DNA from: Rhodamnia argentea
Taxonomy: Eukaryota > Streptophyta > Magnoliopsida > Myrtales > Myrtaceae
DNA length: 64,000 bases
NCBI RefSeq assembly: GCF_020921035.1
Contig: NC_063160.1
Span: forward strand, 19,751,595 to 19,815,594
Direction of reading: 5' to 3'
The notes below the pieces were generated by a model. The model was not told where the DNA came from and searched no databases. It saw only the letters and a list, made by a program, of their open reading frames with translations. The translations under genes and the position numbers were made by a program. Below, one piece after another: positions 35,295-46,700 of this stretch (positions are counted from its first letter, which is position 1; every line of letters starts with the position of its first letter).

Positions 35295-36452
35295 TACAAA
35301 CGATTAGCATCTTAATGATTATAGCGACGAATTAATCAGGAAAACTTGAAGTTACGATAAAACACGAAAGGATCAACCTTTCAAACTGGAAGACTTTCTT
35401 GCAATGAAATTGAACCAGTATGTAATTATCAAGTAGTGGAGGCCCAGGATTTACTTTTGCCTTTTCTTCAGCCAACCCAAATTCAATTTTACCTCAATAA
35501 ACAGGTTTCTCTTAAATCAAAGATCCACAGCACTTCTATAGCGAAAAAAGATAACATCCTAAAGGATGAAAATCTCATCAGGGCCATTACACATAGGGAA
35601 ACCAGATGTCAATTCAACGTCATCCATAAAGGAATGCAACCAGTGCAATAATTTCATAATAAACACGAAGAAGCCTAAGCATTCAATGTCTCGATACATG
35701 GACATTACCCAGGACTGGCCAACAAATATATATAACTACCAGGTTATTAACCACACAGCTTTGCACATTTTAATCTCCAGCACAACCAGCAACCACTGAA
35801 AGTTTCAGGTTGGACAACTGTCAATGGACAGCTGTTTTCAGAGTAGGGCACACTTACAGATAGGCATAGGTTTTAATCTGGACAGGTCTGTTTTCTGAGT
35901 AAGGCACACTTACAGAGAGCCATAGATTTTAATCTGCTTCCAATCACAAGTCATACCATTTCCCAATAACATGCATTTATTTTCTTCATAAGAAATTGGA
36001 GGGAAAGTGGGGGATACGGAAAATGAAACAAGACTGCTTTTCCATTCCTCAACCAAGATGAGTCTGTAGCTCAGTATCATCAAGAATTGCAAAAGATTTA
36101 TTGAAAGGAAACAATATATTTGAAAAGAGAAGCACCTACAATTTTCAGAACCATTACTGTGCCTTTGCATGATTGAAAGTCCTTGTGCATCACCCATCTT
36201 TTCCAATCCTCCCTACCAAACCCAATCCCTTTCTTATCAACTCGACATTTACCAAAGAAACTCTAAGAAAGAACCATCATCTCATGATTCATATCTTTTT
36301 GTGGCAATTACATAGTAGATGATGTTACAACTTCCACCAAAGAACTAATGCTTTGCAAAATAAAAATAAGTCAAAGACAAGAAGTAAAAATATTTCTTCA
36401 GATAATCCAATTGCAATGCGTCCTAGATACAATGAGACTCACAAAGAAAATA
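35295..36452. other. 3' flank of the NFD6-like gene, nothing else recognised
   Basis: AT-rich stretch. A short direct repeat, 'ggYacacttacagaKagYcataggttttaatctg', occurs at about 35850 and 35905. No gene was recognised. Confidence 0.4.
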
Positions 36453-37196
36453 CTAGCGATCCTGACAAGTACGGCAGAAGGTACCGTGATACAGCTCGCA
36501 GCATGCTCGCACATCTACACTGAGGTGTGACGTAAGCCTGGGAGTGCAATGCAGAGGCAGAAGAGACTGAGTGCATCCTAGTTCACCCATGAGCCTAATG
36601 AAGAAAATGAAGCAGCGATTGCATTCAACACTGATCAACAAAGTATTATAAATTCACTGGACGTGACTAAAGCATTGAAACCAGCAAAATGCCACTCGCC
36701 TACACATAAATTGCTCGAAGCAGCCTTACTACATACAAAATGAATTATTTACAGTTGTTTCAGTAGTCAAAATGACTTTGATTCCAATTCAAAGTCAGTC
36801 GCTCCTCCGTCAAACAGAAAGCCTAATCTCTTAGATCAACTACTTCGCCGTATGAAGCAGAAACGAATAGTACATGCTTCCGGGTCGTTTTCTCAATCCT
36901 CAGTTTCTCCAGAATCGCAGGCTACTAAATTCAACCAAAAGTCCAGCATCTTCCACTGAAACTGCTGATTACTAGTCCAGAATGAAGGAGGGGCAAAAAC
37001 AGGAAGTATAGAGAAAATGAAGGGGGAAATGTGACCTGGGAGCGGCGAAGGAGAGGCGGCGAGACTGAAGGCGCGGCGAAGCCACGGGAGGCGGGCGGAG
37101 GGGGCGGGAGAGAGGCGGCGACGAGCGAAACGGGGAGGCGGAAGCCCTCGCCGACGAAATCAGGGAGCGAGAAAGCGATCCACAGCGCCCAGCCAT
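36453..37196 (-). CDS. NFD6: NUCLEAR FUSION DEFECTIVE 6-like organellar small protein
   Basis: Two exons, 37036-37196 and 36453-36594, joined in phase (AG|G) across a 441-bp intron, encode 100 residues. Exon 1 encodes a Ser/Arg/Pro-rich, acid-free leader (MAGRCGSLSRSLISSARASA...) typical of a mitochondrial or plastid transit peptide. Exon 2 carries the conserved family core ELGCTQSLLPLHCTPRLTSH followed by a variable Cys-containing tail. In Arabidopsis NFD6 is needed for polar-nuclei fusion and is organelle-targeted; the biochemical role is unknown. Family members are often alternatively spliced at the 3' end, so other C-termini are possible. Assignment rests on the core motif and the exon layout. 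Confidence 0.8.
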
Positions 37197-37251
37197 GGCT
37201 CAGATCGGTGAGAGGTGAGGCGGAGAGAGATGACCAGAAGAGGTTTTAGCG

Positions 37252-37466
37252 AGGGTTTTGGATTTGGGCCTGTTAGGGTGTTGCGCAGGTGTAGGTAGGC
37301 TCCACGCGAAAGGGGCAGAGTGACGTCAGATTCGAAGTCATCATGCGTGATGTTCGGATTGGCCCGACCCAAGTTTGGAGGTACGGGCTTTTCAACGAGA
37401 GACCTCTCCGGAGCCCGCCCATTTTCCCATTTAGGCCTCTTGGTCCTGGGCCGTTCACAAGGCCCA
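37252..37466 (-). promoter_or_regulatory. NFD6-like promoter motifs: telo-box, TGACGTCA, site II
   Basis: Upstream of the start at 37196 lie a telo-box core AAACCCT (minus strand, 37252-37258), TGGGCC at 37265, a palindromic TGACGTCA bZIP/TGA site at 37321-37328, TGGGCC at 37447 and GGCCCA at 37461. The telo-box plus site II combination is typical of nuclear genes for ribosomal and organellar proteins, which fits the product. Confidence 0.5.
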
Positions 37467-38231
37467 TGAACTCTTCAAGGGCCCTAATGTGACCACATTT
37501 CTATTTTTGCCATTTTTTTAAATTATGAGTTTGATGTAGTCTATTCGTTTAGAAAGAACAATTAATCATTCAGGAAAATTGAGTTTGAGTCAACATCTAT
37601 GCTCCTCTCAGCGAATATACTTAAAAGACCTAATGGGCTTGCACAGTTGAATGAATGAGTTAAACTCATAGTTATTAGTTATACCGGTTGAAATACAATC
37701 TATCTGAATTTGCATCGAATCCCGTTTATTTCGGGATTTAATCGGATATACTAATTATTTTTCCATTTGATTTATGAACTAATCTAAGTATTATGAAAAT
37801 TTTGAATATTTTTCTAGTATTTCATGTTTTATCTGTCAGAAAAAAAATGAGAAGTGAATTTCCTATTTTTGTAAAAAAAAAAAAATACAATAAGAAAAGG
37901 AGACTCAAAATGAACGTATTCTGTGTGGACAAGCTTAATCGCTTATTACATCTCTGCTGTCAGTCCTAGTAGTGGATCCGCTCTTTCTTTATGCATTTAC
38001 ACGACTTCTTCAAGTTACTGTACAACGTAAAAATTATCCCATTTATCCATTCAAATCCACAGTGGGTCTTACGTAATAACGCCCTCGATGAGATTTGTCT
38101 AGCTTATCAATCGGGTTATCGAGCTATATAAATGAGCTCACAAGATCTAAAATCGCACCCTGCTCAACAATGGATATCTTATTGTTCAGTTTAACTCAAC
38201 ATGGAAACATTGTGTTACTGTTCCATACAAG
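37467..38231. other. Spacer between the NFD6-like gene and the retrotransposon
   Basis: No gene was recognised. The right part (up to 38231) is the sequence that adjoined the 3' end of fucosidase copy A before the retrotransposon inserted. Confidence 0.4.
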
Positions 38232-38236
38232 TTTTG
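38232..38236. repeat. Target-site duplication TTTTG (left)
   Basis: Five bases TTTTG directly before the left LTR, identical to 43652-43656. Confidence 0.85.
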
Positions 38237-38687
38237 TGGCGCAGCAAGAGAGCAAAAACTTGGAACAAACGATTTCAAAACTCGAAATTCTTATTCAATG
38301 ATACTTTTTCTTTTCTTTTTTCAATTAAAGAGACGGACGTCCTATATAGCGATAGGACTCCTATTGGAAACCGAATAAGTAAAGATAACATCAAATAAAC
38401 TGAATCTAATCTAATCAAACAGAATATTTAAAATTAAAGATAATTAGGAATTTCTTAAAACAGAAAATCGCCGTAAAACTTATCCAGCGATTCCGAAATG
38501 CCAAAATCCATCGTAAATCATGGTATAGCCATGTGTTCGAACCAGGCGGCCGTTTTGCTTCAACCGAGCAATTTTGAACGCAATCCGAGGTCGTCAGAAC
38601 CAAAATCGGAAAAAGCGCCAAGATTATTTCCAGCGATCCCGACGATCATGTAATTCTAAATAATCGCACGCCAACTGTTCTACATCA
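38237..38687 (-). repeat. 3' LTR of the retrotransposon
   Basis: Aligned end to end with 43199-43651. On the minus strand it begins TGATGTAGAACAG. It contains the last codons of the pol frame. Confidence 0.9.
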
Positions 38688-39688
38688 TTCCCTCCCTCTG
38701 CGAAAGAGCTCGCCTTCGAGTTATGATCGGGATAGAGGGGAGTTTCGGGAGAATGATACTCAAATAAGTTAGCCACATTAAACGTAGGAGAAATGGTGAG
38801 ATCATCAAGGAGGTCAACCACATAAGCATTGTCATTGATCTTCTTCAATATTCGGCAAGGACCAACCTTCTTGTGCTTCAATTTATTATAAGCACCAATA
38901 GGGAAACGCTCCTTTTGCGGAAAAACCATAACCTCATCGCCTACTTCAAAAATCTTCGCACGGCGTCGTTTATCAGCATCTTCTTTATACTTTGAATTCG
39001 AAGCAGCTAATTGGCGAGCAACATCTGCTTGGACTTCCTGAATTTTGGTTACCAAATGCTCTGTTGCAACACTATAGCCTGGAATCTTGGGCAAAGGAAC
39101 TAAATCCAAAGTATGCTGTGGAGTACGCCCATAGATGATCTCAAAAGGAGATTTTCCAGTGGAACGATTAACGTAGTTGTTGAAGGCGAACTCAGCAGGA
39201 GCCAAATACCTATCCCACTGCTTGGGCACATCACTACAGAGGCATCGAATGATATCCGCCATAATACGGTTCACAACTTCGGTCTAACCGTCCGTTTGAG
39301 GATGAAAAAAGCTGCTATATTGTAAATTCATCCCAAACAAACGTCATAAAGTAAGCCAAAAATGGCTTAGGAATTTCGTGTCACGATCAGAAGTGATGGT
39401 CTTTAGAACCCCATACAGACGAACTACCTCACGAAAAAACAAACGTGCCACATGTGAAGCATTCGAAGTCTTCTTGCAAGGGATAAAGTGCGCCATCTTG
39501 GAGAACCGGTCAACCACCACGAATACGGAATCCGCACCTCGTTGGATGCGAGGAAGTCCCAACACGAAATCTATTGAGATATCAACCCACGGACCGGAAG
39601 GAACCGGCAAGGGAGTATAGAGGCCGTTGTTACGAGAATGGCCCTTAGCCGCCGGGCAAATATAATACTTGCCGACAAATCGTCCCAC
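38624..39688 (-). pseudogene. Retrotransposon integrase (interrupted)
   Basis: The catalytic core is split by stop codons near 39344 and 39282. It includes the first-Asp segment ([11 protein letters not shown]), the [12 protein letters not shown] block and the second-Asp segment ([13 protein letters not shown]). The C-terminal part contains VGDEVMVFPQKERFP and a GPY/F-like KKVGPCRILKKINDNAY stretch. The preceding zinc-binding region has lost one Cys (YYICPAAKG where the family has CxxC). Translation would end in the 3' LTR. There is no chromodomain. Confidence 0.85.
38688..38701 (-). promoter_or_regulatory. Polypurine tract of the retrotransposon
   Basis: GCAGAGGGAGGGAA on the minus strand directly abuts the 3' LTR, the expected place for plus-strand priming. 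It lies within the pol reading frame. Confidence 0.7.
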
Positions 39689-40471
39689 GTCACGCTTGGC
39701 TTGTGGCTAATAGTACCATTCCTCCACTAAGGCTACGGTCTTATCACGGCCCAAATGTTCGCCAAGAGTACCGCCATGAAGCTCTCGAATAAGTTGTTCT
39801 CGCAAAGAACTTCGAGGAATACATAATGTATTGCCGAAAAATAGGAACCCGTCCCGAATTATCATATCGCCATGGGAACCCGCTTCAGAACACTTCTCCC
39901 ATATAACACCAAAATCATCATCCTCAGAATAAAGATAACAGAGTTGATCAAAACCAACCACATCGGTGTGCATAGTCACGAGTGTCACAGCACGCCGACC
40001 GAGTGCATCCGCCGCTTTATTTAAGCGGTCTTCCTTATGACGAAATACAAAATTAAACTGCTCTAGAAGGGAAACCCATCGTGCATGCATCCTATTCAAA
40101 TGCTTTTAACTCTTAATGTATTTAAGAGCTTGATGATCGATAGTGAGAACAAACTCTTGCTGGTAAAGATAGGGCTACCAATGCTTTATAGCGCGCACTA
40201 CAGCATAATATTCTTGCTTATATGTAGACCAACGCCGACGAACTTCATTAAGCTTCTCACTAAAAAAAGTAATAGGTTTATCTTCTTGGGAAAGAATAAC
40301 GCCGATTCCCATACCCAAAGTATCGTAGTCCAGCTCGAACACTTTCTCAAACTCTAGAAGCATCAATATCGGGCCTGTTGAGAGCTTTTCTTTGATGAGC
40401 TGAAAACCGGCCGGAGCTTCATCACCCCAATGGAATTTGCCTTTCTTTAAGCAATCAGTGATCGGGGCCAT
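39689..40471 (-). pseudogene. Retrotransposon RNase H and integrase zinc-finger region (interrupted)
   Basis: The RNase H part ([40 protein letters not shown]) is followed by a stop near 40175. After that come RHKEDRLNKAADALGRR and the His-containing ELHGGTLGEHLG segment of the integrase zinc-binding domain. Further stops occur near 40108 and 39707. The frame here differs from that of the reverse transcriptase, so a frameshift lies between about 40480 and 40680. Confidence 0.85.
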
Positions 40472-40680
40472 GATTGTACTGAAATCTCTAATAAAACGCC
40501 GGTAGAACGTCGCAAGGCCATAGAAACTTCGAGCCTCGCCAACATTCTATGGAATTGGCCAATCACTCGTCACCTTTTTGCATCAACATGGAGACCATCC
40601 GCTCCAACAATAAAACCCAAGAAAAGAAGTCGCTCGGTCATGAAACCGCACTTCTTCAAATTAATAAATAACTGATTTTT

Positions 40681-41430
40681 CTACAAGGTCAGCAGAACAT
40701 CCCTCAAGTGCTCTAAGTGATGTCTTTCGTCCGGACTATAAATGAGAATATCATCGAAAAAAACAACCACGAACTTGTCAATAAAAGGTTTGAGTACCCG
40801 AGTCATCAAACTCATAAAAGTACTAGGTGCGTTAGCGAGTCCAAACGGCATGACAAGCCATTCATACAAACCCGCACTCGTTTTAAAGGCTGTTTTCCAC
40901 TCGTCGCCGGGACGAATGCGAACTTGGTGGTAGCCGCTTCCAAGGTCGATCTTCGTAAAGACCCGTGATCCAGCAAGTCTATCTAGCATATCATTAAGCC
41001 GAGGAATTGAAAATCTGTACTTGACAGTTATCCGATTAATGGCACAACTATCAACGCACATACGCATACCGCCATCTTTCTTCGGCGTGAGAAGTGCAGG
41101 TACGGCACAAGGACTTTTGCTCTCGCGCAAGAAACCTTTGCAGAGAAGCTCTCCCACCTGCTTTTGTAAATTCTGGTTCTCCTTTGGACTCATCTCGTAA
41201 TACGGCGGATTAGGGAGACCGGCACCTGGTAGAAAGTCAATCTCATGCTGAATATCTCTCGGAGGAGGTAATCCGTCGGGTAAATCATCCGGCATTACAT
41301 CATAGAACGCCTTTAGCAAAGGCTTAAGGGCTTCTGGAATACGAGCCACGATGCGTTTGTCACCCTTATCTACCAGCATATACATCCTTTCACGTTTACG
41401 AATATTCAACATAACCCTTGCACGTTGCAC
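40681..41430 (-). pseudogene. Retrotransposon reverse transcriptase
   Basis: A 249-codon stretch keeps the reverse-transcriptase blocks [50 protein letters not shown] and the active-site [12 protein letters not shown] (FFDD in place of YxDD). It ends at a stop at 40681, where the family continues into the connection domain. Confidence 0.92.
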
Positions 41431-41568
41431 AACACCGTAACCGGAACCGTAACCCTGTTTCTTTGGGCCCTAAGGAGTATTACCCCTCGGCTTCAATGTG
41501 ATTCTGATTTTATTCCATACAAAAGAATACGTGTTCTCCCTAGCTCGATGTATAATATCCACGTCATA

Positions 41569-42057
41569 CTACCATGGTCGCCCTAATAACACATGACATG
41601 CATCCATTTCCACAACATCGCATATAATAGTATCATGATACGATGTTCCAATAGAAATAGGTAAACGACATATATATGTTACCTTAAGCTCGGGTCCTTT
41701 GCGAATCCACCCGATTGTATAAGGCGTGGAATGTGGCTCCGTCTTCAATCGTAAGTGGTCAACTAAAGCCTTTGACACTATATTCTCGCAACTCCCGCTG
41801 TCAATTATAACATGGCATACCTTACCGTTTACGGTACAACGAGCGCGGAAAAGCTGATTTCTCTCGGTGTCTTCTATCCGCGGAGCAAGTAACAAATGAC
41901 GAACAACACAATTCACTTGCTCGCCCACCTCATCTTCCACTTCTTCTTCGTCCACCCAATTTTCCTCATACTCCTCCTCTTCATGCTCAACGATATTGGC
42001 CATTCTCCGACGGGGACAATCGCTCGAACGATGGCTCAATTCATTACACTTATAACA
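41569..42057 (-). pseudogene. Retrotransposon CCHC knuckle and aspartic protease
   Basis: The CCHC knuckle CYKCNELSHRSSDC is at 42016-42057. An acidic linker follows, then the retroviral-type protease with the catalytic DSG (CHVIIDSGSCENIVS) and the closing CHVLLGRPW. The stop at 41569 replaces a Gln codon in family alignments (from memory). Confidence 0.88.
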
Positions 42058-42149
42058 CCCGATCGGTTGCGGCTTAGCATAAGAATTCCGAACATTTGGA
42101 GCATGGTTACTTGCCGCGACCGGTTCTTTAGGTATTCTAGCAACACCTC

Positions 42150-43020
42150 CTAGCGCTCGGTTCGTATTACCGGTTTGCTGACTTGAGGAACCCGAAGCAT
42201 CGATCTATTTCCCTTTTCCGAAAAATCCACGACCCGAATAATTGCTTCCACGAATACTAGGGCTAGTCCTCTCCAATTGCATCTCAATTTTTCGCACCAT
42301 CTCCCGGGCATCTTCAACAGAAAATACACGATGCAAAGAAACACGATCTTGAATATTCAATCGTAAGCCGTTTATATACCTAGCAGTTTGTTGCGCTTCT
42401 GATTCAGCTAGGTTATTGCGGGCGGAAAGTCAGAGGAACTCTTCTGTATAGGCTTGGACTGTTCGGTTCGTCCGCTTGCAATTCTGAAATTGCCGGAATA
42501 GCAAATGCTCATAATCGGTAGTGAGGAACCGGGACTTCAGCATCTGCTTCATGCGATTCCACATTTGGACGGGAGCCTTTCCTTGTCGACATCGAGTTAA
42601 TTGTGTTTGCTCCCACCAAGCCGAGGCACCACCCTTCGGTTTGTACGCAACTAACTTAACTTGTCGATCCTCTTCAATCTCCATGGCGTCAAAGAATTTT
42701 TCAACTTCCCACAGCCAATCCAGGAAATCTTCGATATTCAAATTCCCGTTAAAGGTTGGTAGATCTACCTTTAAGCGATCTTGCTCCGGATCCCGCCGAT
42801 GTCCTCCATAGCGCCGACCTCCATTGACACGATCATTTTGGAATTCTCTATTCCGCCGTCCTCTTCGAATAAGCTCGCCTGGGAAATCTTCCTCATCTTT
42901 GTCTTCAGAGTCTTTGACATAGTCTATCTGTCTATGTCGGATATTGGCCCCCCGATCCACAACAACTCCGGGATCACGATCGACGGAAAGTTGATCGGCC
43001 GAAAGAACGCCGGATGCGGG
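42150..43020 (-). pseudogene. Retrotransposon Gag
   Basis: The frame 42430-42960 carries the gag core KVDLPTFNGNLNIEDFLDW, KLVAYKPKGGASAWWEQ and MWNRMKQMLKSRFLTTDYEH. A TGA at 42430 interrupts the typical EEFLRLSARNN stretch, and a second piece continues to about 42150. Confidence 0.88.
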
Positions 43021-43182
43021 GTTTGTGTATAAACGCCGTATGGCTTCAAGGATTTCTTGAAACCTACGATCGGTTTAACCTACGAACCGGGTGAACTCGG
43101 CCCGTGTAATAGGCTCGCTTTCATGGCCCTTAGTAACGGGAAGATTAACGTTTGCGTTATTGACCATCGTCACAGGAGATGC

Positions 43183-43197
43183 CCGCTCCGATATCAA
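43183..43197 (-). promoter_or_regulatory. Primer-binding site of the retrotransposon
   Basis: TTGATATCGGAGCGG just inside the 5' LTR resembles the initiator-Met primer site TGGTATCAGAGC with mismatches. Confidence 0.55.
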
Positions 43198-43198
43198 A

Positions 43199-43651
43199 TG
43201 ACGCAGCAAGAGAGCAAAAGCTTGAAACAAACGATTTCAAAACTCGAAATTCTTATTCAATGATACTTTTTTCTTTTCTTTTTTCAATTGTAGAGACAGG
43301 CGTCCTATATAGCGATAGGACTCCTATTGAAAATTGAATAAGTAAAGATAACATCAAATAAACTGAATCTAATATGATCAAACCGAATATTTAAAATTAA
43401 AGATAATTAGGAATTTCCTAAAACAGAAAACCGCCAGAAAACTTATCCAGACGACTCCGAAATGCCAAAATCCATCGTAAGTCATGGCATAGCCATAAGT
43501 TCGAACCAGGCGGCTATTTCGCTTCAACCGAGCAATTTTGAACGCAATCCGAGGTAGTCAGAACCAAAATCAGAAAAACTGCCGAGATTATTTCCGGCGA
43601 TCCCGACGATCACGTAATTCTAAATAATCGCATGCCAGCTGTTCTACATCA
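43199..43651 (-). repeat. 5' LTR of the retrotransposon
   Basis: A 453-bp repeat pairing with 38237-38687. The promoter and polyadenylation signals of the element should lie here, but I could not place a TATA box with confidence. Confidence 0.9.
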
Positions 43652-43656
43652 TTTTG
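43652..43656. repeat. Target-site duplication TTTTG (right)
   Basis: Identical to 38232-38236. It lies 56 bp beyond the stop codon of fucosidase copy A. Confidence 0.85.
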
Positions 43657-43711
43657 TTCCAGACATCCTCCTCCTTGGTTCTTCGATTGGGAAGAACAAA
43701 TACGATGTGTC

Positions 43712-46700
43712 CTAAAGCGAGGACGTCTTCAGGAGTCTCAACTGTCCATTGAATGTGTAGATCCTACGAGATGCAATGTCTACTTTCACTGAATTTCCCC
43801 TGTAGTGCAGCGTCTGAAGAGTGTTCTGGTCCTCGGACCAGACATCAACTTCGTGGAGGTCTCCATCGCTCCAGCTGATGTTGACTGTGACCCCTCCACG
43901 CGCTTTCAGTCCCTTCACCCAACCGTTTCCCCATTTGTCCCGGGGAAGCGCAGGAAGCAAGTACAGATCCTTCACTGTGCTCTGCACGAGCATTTCCGCA
44001 ACCGCCGCTATAAATCTAGCAACAGATAGAAGGGAAAGCCAGTCATGTGTAGTAGTATGTCAGACTGTTAGTCTTCGCTGTCAAGATGAAGCGCATCAAT
44101 TTCTCTTACCCGAAGTTAGCATCAATCTGGAAAGGAGGATGTGCAGTAAATAAGTTACTATATAATCCTCCCCGGAAGGACACCTCATGATCTGGATCCA
44201 CCAAGGTAATCAAATGCTTGACCATCTGATAAGCATGCTCACTGTCATGGAGACGTGCCCAGAGAGCGACTTTCCACGTTGTAGACCATCCTGGACCATC
44301 CACTCCTGAACCCCATTGAAAAGACATTCAGAAACCATCAAACCATCTCGAGCAGCATCAAAGCAGAAGAAATCCAAGACTCAAATAAATAACTGCTATA
44401 CCGAGAAAAGACCACGTCCAATGATTGGGAATGTTCCTGGACCCGATATTTTATAACAGAAATCTCGTGTATAAGTGGAGCCTTTGTGGCCCCGGAAAGA
44501 TCATGCGACATGTGAAGATTGCAAAAATAGTCCAGCCACTCAAGAAAGAGCAGACCTCTTTTATAGAGTGATTTAATGGCAGCAGTGCAGAGACCAGGAG
44601 TTCCTTCCAAAGTCATTGTGTGCCCCGGAAACAGGCCAAACAGGTGTGAAAGATGACGATGTTGCACCTCTGGATCCTGAAAATCTAGGGCCTGCCTTCA
44701 TACAAATTAGTGTTTAGACCATCGAATGCAGGCTGCTTTTGCACTTAAAAGGAAAAATAAGACCACTTGGCCCTAAGTTGAACTTGAGAGTAAGAACAGA
44801 AAAACATTTAAGCCACCACATACCCATTCCATGATAGAACCATCCATGGCTACTGTTATTGGACGAAGTCTTGTCTGAGCCTTCCGCACTTTATCAACTA
44901 GATCGATTTCGGAATACCCAAGAACCTGTTATTCAGAACTTAGTTATGAAGGCTTAAAAGCTACAAACCAGTAGAAAGCTAAGTGTTTACGCCTGTTTTA
45001 TGGATGTGGCTTCACCTCAGCAGCAGCAACAACTGCAGAGAACACTTCGGTTATGATCATCACGTCCATTATTGTTGAGTAGCTCACACAAGCAGTCCTT
45101 CCATCGGGAGCAATAAAGTTGTGTTCTGGAGATGTTGATGGGTTGGTTTCGAGATACCCATCACGTCCTTCAATCAACCAGTCCAACAGGAAAGTTGCGC
45201 ATCCTTCAAACAGAGGATACACCTTATTTTTAAGGAAGTCCTGTTTAATGTCGAGTATTGAAAGATTTTAGAGCATGCCTACCAAACAGTGCAATCCCTT
45301 GTAAGACAGAGATGCACCTTGCAGAGCTACAGCACAAATACACGACTGTTCAGGATCAAAGAAACAGATTCTTTTCCTTACCAAAAAAAAAAAAAAAAGA
45401 AACAGATTCTTTTTTTTTCTGCGAAAATTTCAAAGATTTAAAGAGCAGGAATTGCTTTTCCTTTTTGTGCAAAGACTATGCTCTCAGCTATTCATACATT
45501 CCAATCTGCAAGAGGAACAAACCAGAGAATTCTAGTCAAGAGCCTAAAATCTATATGAAACTGAAAAATGCATGAGGCCAGAACTTCTGCTTAGTCCTGA
45601 CTCAGGCTCTAGGCGATCACTATCTGTTGTCAATCTCTACTTTCTCGCAAGAGGTCGGAAAATTTTCTAGAAAGAAGAATGAAAGAAAGCTTTAGAGCAT
45701 GCAGCTTGAGATCCATGTCAGGGCTAGCAAGAAAGGAAGATGATAAAGCAGAAAATAGGTCAACCAAACAGAGGCATTAGAACTACCTTGTCCATTGTAT
45801 ACGTATAGTGCTCCCAGAGATGTGTGCAAAGCCATGCGCCTCCCATTGGCCAGACAGCATACTTAGCTTTACCTGGAATTGTCGATGACTTGGCCCATAT
45901 GTCAGTTTGGTGATGGACAACCCAACCTCTGGCTTCATAGTTAACCTGTAACATTCTCTAACAAGGTAAGAGGAGATTTTAATGTTTTGTGTTCTACAAC
46001 AGCTAGTTCATGGTCAAACTGATAGCTGTACAACTGAAAATTTGAATATGCTCAATATATTCCAAATGGAGAATGGGATGAGAAAAATCAAAGAGGTTGA
46101 AGGATTGAGAAAGACGTTATGTGTTCTCCTTTGCACCCCAGTAACTTCTTATCACCTAGTATAGAACCATAACATTTGTGATGGAGTGGTCCACCTCGCA
46201 TTGTTATGGAAACCGAAAAGCATCATCTGGCAAATTTGCGGCCTCATTAGCTTATCTCAGAATTATCAGTCCATTACTTGGAATTCGCAAACAGAATGCC
46301 TAGTGGTACAGATGATATTGGCTCCTGAAGAGTGAAATTACTTGCTTTCATTTTCTAGAAAACTGACAGACAAATACAAATCATCGCCAATCTAGAACTT
46401 GCAGAACAATTAAAGTTGAATTCTCACCTCTGCAGTTTTAATCCCATTGATGGACAAAGAGGAAAGAAAATCAAACAAAGGCTCCTGGCACTCAACAAGA
46501 TTGCAGGGAAGGCAAGGCCAATAGTTCATCTGAAGATTGATGTTCAAGTGGGGAGCGCAACTGAGCAAAAGGAGGGGGTTCAGTCAGTCTGTCCAAACGT
46601 AGTGTTCCCAAAATAGACGCAAGCTTTCCATACAACACAACAAGAATTTGAAGTGATATCTACTTAATGTAGTCCACTTCTTTTTACATCTTCCGCTCTC

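Larger units (their letters stand above)
38237..43651 (-). mobile_element. Complete, mutated Ty3/gypsy LTR retrotransposon
   Basis: The element is 5.4 kb in minus orientation, bounded by 5-bp duplications and two LTRs of 451 and 453 bp with TG...CA ends. The order gag, CCHC knuckle, protease, reverse transcriptase, RNase H, integrase is that of Ty3/gypsy. The primer site next to the 5' LTR (about 43183-43197) resembles the initiator-Met tRNA type, and a purine tract adjoins the 3' LTR. The pol frame ends inside the 3' LTR and no chromodomain follows the integrase C-terminal GPY/F-like region, features reminiscent of CRM-type chromoviruses (inference). At least six in-frame stops and one frame change mean it cannot make its own proteins. 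By hand count the LTRs differ at about 34 of 450 sites, so it is not a recent insertion. Confidence 0.92.
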
